Under the pieces are notes generated by a model. It had not been told where the DNA came from, did not search any database, and saw nothing but the letters and a program-made list of their open reading frames with translations. A DNA stretch of 64,000 nt from Roseateles_B sp051857535 (GTDB lineage Bacteria > Pseudomonadota > Gammaproteobacteria > Burkholderiales > Burkholderiaceae_C), in assembly GCF_051857535.1 (NCBI RefSeq), contig NZ_JBPZGY010000005.1:124001-188000 (forward strand), given 5' to 3'. Shown piece by piece: positions 34,052-42,839 of the stretch. The position numbers and the translations under genes were made by a program. The first letter of the stretch is position 1. Each line of letters opens with the position of its first letter.

Positions 34052-35848
34052 TCAGTCCTCCAGGGCCTGCAACTGCACGAGCCGCTGATAGATCCCGCCC
34101 TCGACGTTCATCAGCGCCTCGTGCCTGCCGCGCTCGGCCAGGCGGCCGTGGTTGAGCACCAGGATCTGGTCCGCCTCGCGGATGGTCGAGAGCCGGTGCG
34201 CGATGGCGATCACGCTCACCTCGCCGTGCAGTTCGCGCAGGGCCTCGGAGATCAAGGCCTCTGTGGCGCTGTCGATGCTGGCGGTGGCCTCGTCCAGGAA
34301 GAGCAGGCGCGGCGCACCGGCCAGGGCGCGGGCCATGGCGATCAACTGCTTCTGTCCCGTGGAGACGCGCGCGCCGCCTTCGCCCAGCAGGGTGTCATAG
34401 CCCTGGGGCAGGCTGGCGATGTAGTCGTGGATGCGGGCCTGGCGGGCTGCGCGGATCATGGCGTCCTCGGAGATGTCGCGCCCCATGGTGATGTTCTCGC
34501 GCGCCGAGGCGGCCATCAGGTAGGGCTCCTGCGGCACCAGGCCCACGGCGTCGCGGAAGGCAGCGTCCGGGATGTGGGCCAGGGGCTGCCCGTCAATCAG
34601 GATGCCGCCCTGCTGTGCCTGGTAGAAGCGCAGCAGCAAGGCCAGCAGGGTGCTCTTGCCCGAGCCTGTGTGACCGACGATGCCGGTGAAGCTTCCGGCG
34701 GGGAAGTGCAGGTCCAGGTCCTTGAGCACCCACAGGGGCTGGCCCGCGGGGCTGTCCTTGTAGGCGAAGCGCAGGCGCTCCACACGCAGTTCGCCCCGCT
34801 CGATGCGAGCTTCGGACTGCTGCTGGTTGAGCTCGGCGGGCTCCTGCAGCAGCGTCCGCACCCGTGAGGCCGCGATCATGGCCTGCTGCAGCTGGCCGAA
34901 CTGCATGGTGATCTGGATCAGCGGCTCCACCACGCGCGAGATGTAGCTCAGGAAGGCATAGAGCAGGCCGACCTCCATGGCCTCGCCCAGGCCTGCCACA
35001 TGCAGGGCCTCGCGCTGGCCGAAGCCGAAGATGAGGGTGATGATCAGCAGCACATTCAGCAGGTCCAGCGCCGGCCGCAGCAGCCAGGCATTGGCCCGCA
35101 GCTCGGCGATGCGGGACTCCCAGTGCCTGCCGTTGGTCTGCTCGAAACGCTGGGCGAAGCGCCCGGCCGCGCCGGTGGCCTGCAGCACGGCCATGCCGGC
35201 CAGGCTCTCGGCCATCTGGGCGTTGATGTCGGAGCGCAGCTCTCGTGCCCGCTGCACCGCCGGGGCGCTCCAGCGCTGGTAGAGCCAGATGATCAGCACA
35301 CTGGCCGGCACCAGCGCCAGCACGATGAGCATCAGCCGCCAGTCCAGCCAGGCCATGGCAGCCAGGGCGCCCAGCACGACGAGCCCGGAATCCAGCATCA
35401 CGTAGAGCACCTGGCGGTAAAGCTGGTTCACCGCCTCGGTGTCGTTGGTGACGCGGCTCAGCAGCTGGCCCGAGATGGAGCGGTCGAAGAAGGCCATGGG
35501 CAGGCCCATGACGTGGGCAAAGACGCGGTCGCGCAGGCGCAGCACTGAGCGCCGGGCCACGCCGGCCATGCGTGTCAGCTGGGCATAGCGCACCCAGGAG
35601 GCGATCCAGCCGCAGGCCAGCAGGCCGCACAGCAATGCCGCCATGGCCGGCAGCTCGAACTGCCGCGGCAGCAGGTGCTCGTCGATGAAGCGCTTGCCCA
35701 GGGCCGGGCCCATGGCCTCCAGGCCGGCGGCCATCAGCAACCACAGCGCACCCCAGCGCAGGCTGCGCTTCTCGGGCCGCGCAGCCTCCAGCAGCAGTCC
35801 CACGGCCTGCCAGCGGCTGGCCGTGGTGTTCTTTTCCTCAGGCTGCAT
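34052..35848 (-). CDS. ABC exporter half-transporter, MdlB type
   Basis: A 598-residue fused membrane/ATPase protein. Six membrane helices occupy about residues 25-310. In the ATPase domain the Walker A is GHTGSGKST, the Q loop is LVPQEPYL, the signature is the degenerate VSTGQKQLIAMARAL in place of LSGGQ, and the Walker B is LLFLDEATAS. A non-canonical signature in one partner is common in heterodimeric exporters. The start is ATG at 35848, overlapping the upstream half-transporter gene by 11 bases; the longer reading is rejected. The two proteins should form an MdlAB/SmdAB-type multidrug or lipid exporter. Confidence 0.9.
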   Translation of the reverse strand: MQPEEKNTTASRWQAVGLLLEAARPEKRSLRWGALWLLMAAGLEAMGPALGKRFIDEHLLPRQFELPAMAALLCGLLACGWIASWVRYAQLTRMAGVARRSVLRLRDRVFAHVMGLPMAFFDRSISGQLLSRVTNDTEAVNQLYRQVLYVMLDSGLVVLGALAAMAWLDWRLMLIVLALVPASVLIIWLYQRWSAPAVQRARELRSDINAQMAESLAGMAVLQATGAAGRFAQRFEQTNGRHWESRIAELRANAWLLRPALDLLNVLLIITLIFGFGQREALHVAGLGEAMEVGLLYAFLSYISRVVEPLIQITMQFGQLQQAMIAASRVRTLLQEPAELNQQQSEARIERGELRVERLRFAYKDSPAGQPLWVLKDLDLHFPAGSFTGIVGHTGSGKSTLLALLLRFYQAQQGGILIDGQPLAHIPDAAFRDAVGLVPQEPYLMAASARENITMGRDISEDAMIRAARQARIHDYIASLPQGYDTLLGEGGARVSTGQKQLIAMARALAGAPRLLFLDEATASIDSATEALISEALRELHGEVSVIAIAHRLSTIREADQILVLNHGRLAERGRHEALMNVEGGIYQRLVQLQALED

Positions 35849-37589
35849 CGAGCGAGGCCTCCAGTTGTTGATAGCGCCATTGCGCGGCATACCAGCCGCC
35901 CAGGGCCAGCAAGGCCTCGTGCGTGCCGCGCTCGACGACGCGGCCGGCCTTGAGCACCACGATCTCGTCTGCCTCCATGACCGCACTGAGGCGGTGGCTC
36001 ACCACCACCAGGCCGCGCTCCGGATGCTGCTGGCGCAGCTCGCGCAGATGGGCCAGGATCTGGGTCTCGGTGCCGGTGTCCACGGCAGAGAGTGCATCGT
36101 CCAACATCAGCAGCGGCGCCTCGCTGAGCAGGGCCCGGGCAATCGCCACGCGCTGTCGTTGGCCACCCGAGAGTGTCACGCCGCGCTCACCCACCAGCGT
36201 CTCGTAGCCTTGGGGCAGGGCGACGATGTCCTCGTGCACTGCGGCCAGGCGGGCCACCTGCTCGATGGCCTCTCGACCGGCCTCGGGGCGGGCCAGGGCG
36301 ATGTTCTCGGCAATGGACGCCGAGAACAGGAAGGGCTCCTGCGGCACCCAGGCCAGCCCGCGGCGCAGCGCCTCCAGGCGCACGTCCACCAGGGGCAGCT
36401 GGCCCAGCAAGACCTGACCCTCATCGGGCTCGAACTGGCGCAGCAGCAGCTTCAGCAGCGTGGATTTGCCCGCGCCAGTGGGGCCCACGATGCCCAGGGT
36501 GTGGCCCGGCGTCAGACTCAGGCTGATGTCATGCAGGGCCGAGCGGTCACTGCCGGGGTAGCTGAAGCCCAGGCCTTGCAGGTGCACCGGAACCTCGGTG
36601 GGCATGGCCAGCCTGCCGCCATCCTGCAGGCTCAGCGGCTCGTCCAGCACAGGCCGCAGGCGGTTCCAGGCGGCACGCCCACGCTCCAGCAGGGACAGCA
36701 CCCAGCCCGCGGCGAACATGGGCCAGATCAGTTGGCCCAGGTACATGGTGAAGCTGGTGAGCTGGCCGATGCTGAGTTCCTCCCGGGCCACCAGCCAGCC
36801 GCCCAGGCCCAGCGCGATGGCGCTGGCGCTGGTCAGGGCCACGCCGACCGCCGGCTCGTAGGCCGCCTCCCAGCGCTGGGCGCGAAAAGCGGCCTCGCCG
36901 GCATGGTCGGCCAGCTCGTGGAACTGGCGTCCGGCCCGCGGGACCAGGCCCAGGGCGCGCAGCGTGCGCACGCCGGCCAGGCTTTCCTGCGCATGCTGGT
37001 TGAGGCTGGAGAACCGGGCCAGCGAATCCTTCCAGGCGCTGTGCACATGGTTGGAGATGAACCAGAAGGCCAGGGCCATCAGCGGGAAGGGGAGCAGGGC
37101 TGCAAGACCCAGGCGCCAGTCCACGCCCAAGGTCATCATGCTCAGCACGAGGATCAGGGTCAGGCTGCCGTCAAAGGCGGCCAGCAGAGCCTCGCCGGCG
37201 GCCATCTCGACGGCGTCGATGTCGTTGGTGGCCAGGGCCATGAGGTCGCCGCTGCGCTGGGCCTGGAAGAAGGCGGGGCCCTGCAGGGTCATGCGTTCAT
37301 AGAGGCGGGTGCGCAGCTCGCGGCCCAGGCGATAGGCCGCAGCGAAGAGCTGCAGCCGCCAGCCCACCCGCAGCAGGTAGATGACCAGGCCCGCCAGCAG
37401 CAGCAGGCCCAGCTGCATCAAGAGCGCCGACCCCTGCAGCCGGCCCTGGGCCAGACCATCGACCAGATGGCCCACCTGGCGAGGGATCCAGACGGTCAGC
37501 AGGGCGATGATGGCCAGCATCACGGCGGACGAGGCGTAGGCACGCCAGTGCCGGGCCACGAAGGCCGAAAGAAGGCGGGTGAGTGTCAT
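35838..37589 (-). CDS. ABC exporter half-transporter, MdlA type
   Basis: A 583-residue half-transporter with six membrane helices, followed by an ATPase domain. Walker A is GPTGAGKST, the signature is the intact LSGGQRQRVAIARAL, Walker B is LLMLDDALSA, where Asp replaces the usual catalytic Glu, and the H loop is VVVSHRLSA. The Asp substitution makes one of the two ATP sites degenerate, as in many heterodimeric ABC exporters. ATG at 37589. It is the first gene of the pair. Confidence 0.9.
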   Translation of the reverse strand: MTLTRLLSAFVARHWRAYASSAVMLAIIALLTVWIPRQVGHLVDGLAQGRLQGSALLMQLGLLLLAGLVIYLLRVGWRLQLFAAAYRLGRELRTRLYERMTLQGPAFFQAQRSGDLMALATNDIDAVEMAAGEALLAAFDGSLTLILVLSMMTLGVDWRLGLAALLPFPLMALAFWFISNHVHSAWKDSLARFSSLNQHAQESLAGVRTLRALGLVPRAGRQFHELADHAGEAAFRAQRWEAAYEPAVGVALTSASAIALGLGGWLVAREELSIGQLTSFTMYLGQLIWPMFAAGWVLSLLERGRAAWNRLRPVLDEPLSLQDGGRLAMPTEVPVHLQGLGFSYPGSDRSALHDISLSLTPGHTLGIVGPTGAGKSTLLKLLLRQFEPDEGQVLLGQLPLVDVRLEALRRGLAWVPQEPFLFSASIAENIALARPEAGREAIEQVARLAAVHEDIVALPQGYETLVGERGVTLSGGQRQRVAIARALLSEAPLLMLDDALSAVDTGTETQILAHLRELRQQHPERGLVVVSHRLSAVMEADEIVVLKAGRVVERGTHEALLALGGWYAAQWRYQQLEASLDAA

Positions 37590-38281
37590 GGGGGGCGGAG
37601 CTTAAGCGCATCCGGCGGTAGCCAGCGCCATTCATTGTGCCAAGGCCGCTCAGACGCATCCAAAGGTGACGCCGCGTGCCGCGCGATCCTGGCATCTACC
37701 GCCCTCCCATGGCCTGCTGCGGGCCGTCGTGCTGCAGCAGCAGGGCCAGGCTGTTGCCTGCCTTCCACATGGTTTGCCCCAGGGCGACAAGGGGCTGCCG
37801 CGCCTGTGGCCTGGGCGCTGCCGGCACCGGGCATGCGAGGTCGCCCCGTGGACAAGGGCGCCAGGCGGCCAGCGTCGGTGCGTCAAGTTGATGCATGGGG
37901 CGTGCCCGGAGCCTTTGGCAAGAACCGACCCCCCTTGTTCCGGCGCGTGAATTTGTCACATGCGCTCGCTAGCATGCGCGTGCGCCGTGGCAGAGGTCGT
38001 GGGCCGGGGCGCAAACCGTGCAGCGGAGATGAGCACATTCGTCGCCGCCATGGGATCGCGCAGCGAGGGAACGCAGGAGCAGGGCGCCATCAGGCGTGGG
38101 CAGGACGACGCAAACCTTTGCGGCTTCCGGTGATGGCAAAGGCTTGCGCCTTTGCCGGGCTGCTGCCGTGCCGACCGCCGCTCCTGCGATCTCCTGGTTG
38201 CCACCGGGCGAGGGCCTGGTCCATCGGGCGCCATTCCCTGCACACGGAGTCCTACCCCTAGCAGCACTCGAGATGCAAACC
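37590..38281. other. 692-base intergenic region without a convincing gene
   Basis: The region separates the divergent ABC exporter and nuclease genes. Short frames here have no family features and poor ribosome sites. Two dyads lie close together, CGCAAACCTTTGCG at 38109-38122 and a 9-bp stem with a 4-base loop at 38135-38156 (GGCAAAGGC and its complement). The 8-mer CGCAAACC also occurs at 38010-38017. It may hold promoters for both flanking genes and a structured leader, but no clear boxes were found. Confidence 0.5.
38109..38156. repeat. Two adjacent inverted repeats upstream of the nuclease gene
   Basis: CGCAAACCTTTGCG (38109-38122) is an exact dyad with 6-bp arms and two central bases. 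Twelve bases on, GGCAAAGGC (38135-38143) and GCCTTTGCC (38148-38156) form a perfect 9-bp stem with a TTGC loop. Both share the GCAAAGG/CCTTTGC word. No T run follows, so a terminator is unlikely. An operator pair or an mRNA leader structure would fit. Confidence 0.6.
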
Positions 38282-41200
38282 ATGAAGCTCAAACCCTTGG
38301 CATTCCTGCTGGCCGTGGCCTTCGCCGCGCCGACGGCCCTGGCCTCGCCCAGCGGCGTCGTGATCAGCCAGATCTACGGCGCAGGTGGCAACACTGGCGC
38401 CAGCTACAAGAACGACTACATCGAAATCTTCAATGCAGGCGCCACCGCGGTGAGCATCGGCGGCTGGTCGGTCCAGTACGCCTCCTCGGGCGGCAGCAGC
38501 TGGCAGGTGACCGGCATCCCCGCCGGCACCCAGCTTCAGGCCGGCCAGTACCTGCTGATCAAGCAGCAGGCGGGTGCGGGTGGCACCGTGGACGTCCCCG
38601 GTGACGTCACGGGCAACATCCCGATGTCTGCCAGTGCGGGCAAGGTCGCTCTGGTGCGCAGCACGGCGGCGCTGAGCGGCACCAACCCGGCCGGTGTCGA
38701 GGACATCGTCAGCTTCGGCACTGCTGCCACGCCCACCGAGGGCTCGCCCACGCCCACCCTGAGCGTCAGCAACGCCGCCTTCCGCGCGGCCGACGGCTGC
38801 ACCGACAGCAACAACAACAGCGCCGACTTCAGCCTGGCCGCGCCCCTGCCGCGCAACAGAGCCAGCGCCTTCAAGGCCTGCGGCGGCGTGCCGGTGGTCC
38901 AGCCTATCGTGCCCAGCTGCCCGGATGGCAACGCCACCTCGGGCGCCACCAGCACCGTGACCGTGACGGCAGCGGACGCCGACAGCATCGTCAACGCCGC
39001 CAGCATCGTGGGCACCTGGCCCGCGGGCATCACCCTGAACGGCTTCAGCACTGCCGGCAGCGTCGGCGGCACGGCCAGCCAGGCGGTGCGCGTGGACAGC
39101 AGCGTGCTGCCTGGTCTCTACAGCCTCAGCCTGGACTGGAGCAACGACGGCGGCCAGCACGCCAGCTGCAGCTTCAAGATCAATGTCAGCGGCCCCGTGC
39201 CCATCTACAAGATCCAGGGCAATGGCGCCAAGAGCCCCTACGAGGGCCAGACGCTGACCACCCGCGGCGTGGTCACCAAGCTCAACAGCAACGGCTTCTT
39301 CCTGCAGGACCCGGTGGGCGACGGCGACCCGACGACCTCGGACGGCATCTTCGTCTTCACCAGCACTGCGCCTACCGTGAGCGTGGGCCAGCTCATCCAG
39401 CTCAATGCCAAGGTGGCCGAGTTCAACGTCGGCTCTGCGGGCAATGCCGGCACCCTGGCTCGCCCCCTGACCCAGCTGACCTCGCCCACGGCCATCGTGG
39501 TGCAGGGCAGCGGCTATGCCGTCACGCCCGTGGAGGTGGACCTGGCCACGCTGCCGGCCGATGGCCTGGAAGCCTATGAAGGCATGGTCGTGACCCTGCG
39601 CGGCCCGCTGACCGTGCAGCAGAACTACTTCCTGGGCCGCTTCGGTCAACTGACCCTGGCCGCTGGTGGCCGCCTGCTGACGCCGACGAACGTGCTGCCC
39701 GCGGGCCCCGATGCCCGTGCGCTGAAGGCCGACAACCTGCGCCGCGCCATCATCCTGGACGACAGCACCTCGTTGCAGAACCCCAATCCCACGCCTTTCA
39801 TGGCCGCGGACGGCACGGTGCGTGCGGGTGACACCCTGCCCGCGCTCACCGGCGTGGTGGACTACGGCCTGGCCACCAGCAGCAGCGGTGGCGCCGGCTC
39901 CTACAAGGTCCACCCGCTGACGGCTCCGGACTTCGCGCGCACCAACCCGCGCACGGCCACGCCGCAGGTGACGGGCGGCAATGTGCGCATCGCCAGCGCC
40001 AATGTGCTGAACTTCTTCACCACCTTCACCAACGGCCAGACCTTCGACGGCAAGACCGGCCAGGGCTGCGCCATGGGCGGCTCGGTCTCGGCCAGCAACT
40101 GCCGCGGTGCGGACAGCCTGGCGGAGTTCCAGCGCCAGCGCGCCAAGATCGTCGCCAACCTGGCTGGCCTGAATGCCGACGTGGTGGGCCTGATGGAGAT
40201 CCAGAACAACGGCAATACGGCGCTGCAGCACCTGGTGGACTCGCTCAATGCGCAAGTCGGCGCGGGCACCTACGCCCCCGTTCCCATCCCCGCCCAGGGC
40301 ACGGGCGACGATGCCATCCGCGTGGCCATGATCTACAAGCCGGGCAAGCTGACGCTCAACGGCGTGCCAATCTCGGATCCGGACAGCATCAACAACCGCC
40401 CACCGCTGGCCCAAGGCTTCCTGCTGCCCAATGGCGAGAAGTTCTCGGTGATCGTCAACCACCTGAAGTCCAAGGGCGGCTGCCCCTCTTCGGGCCCGGA
40501 CGTGGACGACGGCCTGCAGGGCTGCTGGACGGCCACGCGCGTCAGCCAGGCGCTGCGCCTGAAGACCTTCGTGGGCACGGTGAAGAGCAGCTTCGGCACG
40601 CCGCAAGTGGTGATGCTGGGTGACTTCAATGCCTACGCCAAGGAAGACCCCATCCTCGCGCTGACCAGCGACGGCAGCATCGTCGACCAGGTCGGCCGCT
40701 TCGACCCGGCGGACTACTCCTACGTCTTCGACGCCATGGCCGGCCGCCTGGATCATGGCTTCAGCACCGCGGAGCTCAGCCCCAAGGTCGTGTACGCCAC
40801 GTCCTGGCACATCAACGCCGATGAGCCGACCTTCATCGACTACAACCTGGAGTTCAAGCAACCTGCCTGCGCCAGCTGCGGCCCGGACTACTACACGGCC
40901 ACGGCCTACAAGAGTTCGGACCACGACCCCATGGTGATGGGCCTGGACCTGACCAAGAGCATCGTCGGCACCGCTGGCAATGACACCCTGGTGGGCACGG
41001 CCGGTGACGACGTCCTCGAAGGCGGCCTGGGCCGCGACACCCTGACCGGCGGCAAGGGCCGTGACCAGTTCGTCTACCGCAGCGGCGCGGACGGCATCGA
41101 TACCATCAACGACTTCACGCCCGGCGAGGACCTGCTGGTCTTTGCCGAGTTGCTGAAGAACGTGGGCATCAGCAGCGCCGATCCGCTGGGGCAGGGCTTC

Positions 41201-41341
41201 GTCACCTGCACGCCGTCCACCGGCGGCGCCCTGGTCGGCTACGACCCCGACGGCGCTCTGGGCACGGCCAAGTCGCGCCCCGTGGTCCTGCTCAAGGGCC
41301 TGGGCTGCAGCGCCGTGGTGCCTGCCATCTTCAAGTTTTGA
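38282..41341 (+). CDS. ExeM/NucH-type extracellular endonuclease with RTX repeats
   Basis: A protein of about 1,019 residues. A signal peptide (MKLKPLAFLLAVAFAAPTALA) is followed by a lamin-tail domain (about 22-165), an OB-fold-like region (about 290-430) and an endonuclease/exonuclease/phosphatase domain from about residue 560. Catalytic features are GLMEIQNNG, MLGDFNAYAKED and SSDHDPMV. The C terminus has RTX calcium-binding repeats (GTAGNDTLVG, GTAGDDVLEG, GLGRDTLTGG). It probably degrades extracellular DNA. ATG at 38282 gives the best signal peptide; ATG at 38273 is the alternative. The PEP-CTERM gene follows after 17 bases. Confidence 0.88.
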   Translation: MKLKPLAFLLAVAFAAPTALASPSGVVISQIYGAGGNTGASYKNDYIEIFNAGATAVSIGGWSVQYASSGGSSWQVTGIPAGTQLQAGQYLLIKQQAGAGGTVDVPGDVTGNIPMSASAGKVALVRSTAALSGTNPAGVEDIVSFGTAATPTEGSPTPTLSVSNAAFRAADGCTDSNNNSADFSLAAPLPRNRASAFKACGGVPVVQPIVPSCPDGNATSGATSTVTVTAADADSIVNAASIVGTWPAGITLNGFSTAGSVGGTASQAVRVDSSVLPGLYSLSLDWSNDGGQHASCSFKINVSGPVPIYKIQGNGAKSPYEGQTLTTRGVVTKLNSNGFFLQDPVGDGDPTTSDGIFVFTSTAPTVSVGQLIQLNAKVAEFNVGSAGNAGTLARPLTQLTSPTAIVVQGSGYAVTPVEVDLATLPADGLEAYEGMVVTLRGPLTVQQNYFLGRFGQLTLAAGGRLLTPTNVLPAGPDARALKADNLRRAIILDDSTSLQNPNPTPFMAADGTVRAGDTLPALTGVVDYGLATSSSGGAGSYKVHPLTAPDFARTNPRTATPQVTGGNVRIASANVLNFFTTFTNGQTFDGKTGQGCAMGGSVSASNCRGADSLAEFQRQRAKIVANLAGLNADVVGLMEIQNNGNTALQHLVDSLNAQVGAGTYAPVPIPAQGTGDDAIRVAMIYKPGKLTLNGVPISDPDSINNRPPLAQGFLLPNGEKFSVIVNHLKSKGGCPSSGPDVDDGLQGCWTATRVSQALRLKTFVGTVKSSFGTPQVVMLGDFNAYAKEDPILALTSDGSIVDQVGRFDPADYSYVFDAMAGRLDHGFSTAELSPKVVYATSWHINADEPTFIDYNLEFKQPACASCGPDYYTATAYKSSDHDPMVMGLDLTKSIVGTAGNDTLVGTAGDDVLEGGLGRDTLTGGKGRDQFVYRSGADGIDTINDFTPGEDLLVFAELLKNVGISSADPLGQGFVTCTPSTGGALVGYDPDGALGTAKSRPVVLLKGLGCSAVVPAIFKF

Positions 41342-41358
41342 ACCCTGAGGGATCCATC

Positions 41359-41862
41359 ATGAAAACAATCGCATCACTGGTTGCCGGCGCCGCGCTGATG
41401 GCTGGCCTGAGCCTGGGCGCGCAGGCCGCGCCTGTCAGCAAGACCTTCGAGGGCCTGATCGATGCCGGCCCGCTGCTGAACGAAACCTTCACCGGCTTCT
41501 TCAGCTACGACGATGCTGCCCTGAGCTTCAGCGGCTTCGAGTCCGTGGCGCTGAGCAGCTTCGGCCTGGACTTCCTCGGCGCCAGCCACGGCCTCAACGC
41601 CACGGCCATGGCCGATTTCCAGGACGGCATCTTCCTGGGCCTGAGCTACCTGGACGGCACGCCGGACTGGACCCTCAGCTTCACCTCCGGGTCGTTTGAC
41701 AGCAGCGACGCCTACCTTCACTACAGCCTCACCGGCGGTGTGGAGAGCAGCGGCGCCTACACGGTGAAGGGCGCGGCCTCGGCTGTGCCTGAGCCGGCCA
41801 GCCTGGCGCTGAGCCTGCTGGCGCTGGGAGGCGTGGCGCTGGTGAGGCGGCGCAAGGGCTGA
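41359..41862 (+). CDS. PEP-CTERM sorting domain protein
   Basis: A 167-residue exported protein. The signal peptide runs to about residue 24 (GAQA). The mature part is rich in Ser, Phe and Asp with little charge. It ends with VPEPASLALSLLALGG, a membrane helix and RRRKG, the full PEP-CTERM signal recognised by exosortase. Such proteins are released to the surface or matrix in exopolysaccharide-producing bacteria. The start is ATG at 41359 with GAGG upstream. No exosortase gene is in the window. Confidence 0.9.
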   Translation: MKTIASLVAGAALMAGLSLGAQAAPVSKTFEGLIDAGPLLNETFTGFFSYDDAALSFSGFESVALSSFGLDFLGASHGLNATAMADFQDGIFLGLSYLDGTPDWTLSFTSGSFDSSDAYLHYSLTGGVESSGAYTVKGAASAVPEPASLALSLLALGGVALVRRRKG

Positions 41863-41892
41863 TCCGGTCAGCTGACTGCGAGGATTGCCTGG

Positions 41893-41918
41893 AGGGCGCC
41901 GCTTGCGGCGCCCTTTTT
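41893..41918 (+). terminator. Rho-independent terminator after the PEP-CTERM gene
   Basis: AGGGCGCC (41893-41900) and GGCGCCCT (41907-41914) form an 8-bp GC stem, extendable inwards by one GC pair, with TTTTCTTT after it. It should end the nuclease/PEP-CTERM transcript and marks the left edge of the conserved chromosome before the island. Confidence 0.9.
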
Positions 41919-41967
41919 CTTTGCGACTGCGGGGGGCGGCTTTGCAGCGCTTGCAGTCAGTCGTCGT

Positions 41968-42015
41968 CGAAGCGCGAGCTTCCGGTAAGCGCCTTCAAGC
42001 TGACGCTCGCCTTCG
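41968..42015. repeat. Inverted repeat at the end of the island operon
   Basis: CGAAGCGCGAGC (41968-41979) pairs with GCTCGCCTTCG (42005-42015) with one bulged base, 25 bases apart. It lies 16 bases beyond the stop of the minus-strand hydrolase gene. It may be a terminator-like hairpin or a boundary structure of the island. No T run follows on either strand. Confidence 0.5.
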
Positions 42016-42031
42016 TAGCGGGATCTTGGCA

Positions 42032-42835
42032 CTACAGGCGGGAAGTCCAGCGACGCAGCTCTCGCTCCATCGCCGAGTACGAGATCTCGTGGCCTTCATT
42101 GTCGAGGACGGTCACGCTGTCTGGCGTACCGCCGAGAGCACCCGCCAGTGTGACGTTGAAGGGCTGCGTTGAGATTGGATCTTTTGTGCCGACGAGCAAC
42201 TTGACGCTGGCGCCATCGAGCCGCCCATTTAGGCCGTTGTAACCAAAGCTCGGGAGATCGGCAATCTGGGTCCGACTCAACGTGAACGGCTCGTCGAGCG
42301 TCGGACTCTTGATTTCGACAGGATAGCCTTCGTCGAATCGCCGTCGCGCGTCTTGGTCGAGTTGCTGGTAGATGAAGGCCGCCAATGCTGCCGCAGGCAC
42401 GGCGGACACCCCGAATGCTCCGACCACATTCATGCCGAGCCCGGCCGCTCGAACCGCCAGGAAGGGCATCAACCCTGCCCCGATCGACGAACCCACGAAT
42501 GCCACCGTCGTGGGAGCAAAGTAGCCGAGCACATCGAGCGCCGAGTTCAGCATCGACGTCAGGCTAATGTCCGAAAGAGACCCTCCAGATCTGGTCGCGT
42601 GCGTCTTGCCGTGGCCAGGATAGTTGAAGCGAATAGTTGACCAACCGTTAGATCGTCCAACCTGCGCCACGACGTCGGCCCGGCTGGGTGCGTCGGCCAA
42701 TTGGTCCGCCAGCAACCCCCCCAGCACCAGCAGTGTTCCCTTTGCGTGAGGCACGAGATCAATCGAACTGCGCAGCTCGACAGGGGTGGCGGCAGCTCTA
42801 CCGGCTGGGGAATTGATGACTTGCGTGGAGGCCAT
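42032..42835 (-). CDS. Alpha/beta hydrolase in the STAND/glycosyltransferase operon
   Basis: A 267-residue hydrolase. LLVLGGLLADQ at 35-45 is the first strand region, NYPGHGKTHA at 71-80 resembles the oxyanion/HG area, and the nucleophile elbow is VGSSIGAG with Ser117. The acidic residue is in LLVGTKDPIS and the histidine in NEGHEISY. No signal peptide is seen, so it is probably cytosolic. ATG at 42835 follows the glycosyltransferase stop by four bases; GTG at 42850 is an alternative. It is last in the three-gene operon. The substrate is unknown; esterase or lipase activity is possible. In NTPase-linked conflict systems such hydrolases can serve as effectors, which is inference here. Confidence 0.8.
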   Translation of the reverse strand: MASTQVINSPAGRAAATPVELRSSIDLVPHAKGTLLVLGGLLADQLADAPSRADVVAQVGRSNGWSTIRFNYPGHGKTHATRSGGSLSDISLTSMLNSALDVLGYFAPTTVAFVGSSIGAGLMPFLAVRAAGLGMNVVGAFGVSAVPAAALAAFIYQQLDQDARRRFDEGYPVEIKSPTLDEPFTLSRTQIADLPSFGYNGLNGRLDGASVKLLVGTKDPISTQPFNVTLAGALGGTPDSVTVLDNEGHEISYSAMERELRRWTSRL

Positions 42836-42839
42836 GATC

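Noticed and set aside
37666..37950. Small plus-strand gene in the ABC exporter-nuclease gap
   Set aside because: No ribosome site, biased composition and no family features.
38010..38156. Possible c-di-GMP-I (GEMM) riboswitch
   Set aside because: ACGCAAA-like words are present, but the two helices and GNRA-loop/receptor arrangement do not form in the right order.
41968..42015. Integron attC-like site at the island edge
   Set aside because: The imperfect hairpin lacks the RYYYAAC/GTTRRRY core boxes, and no integrase is near.
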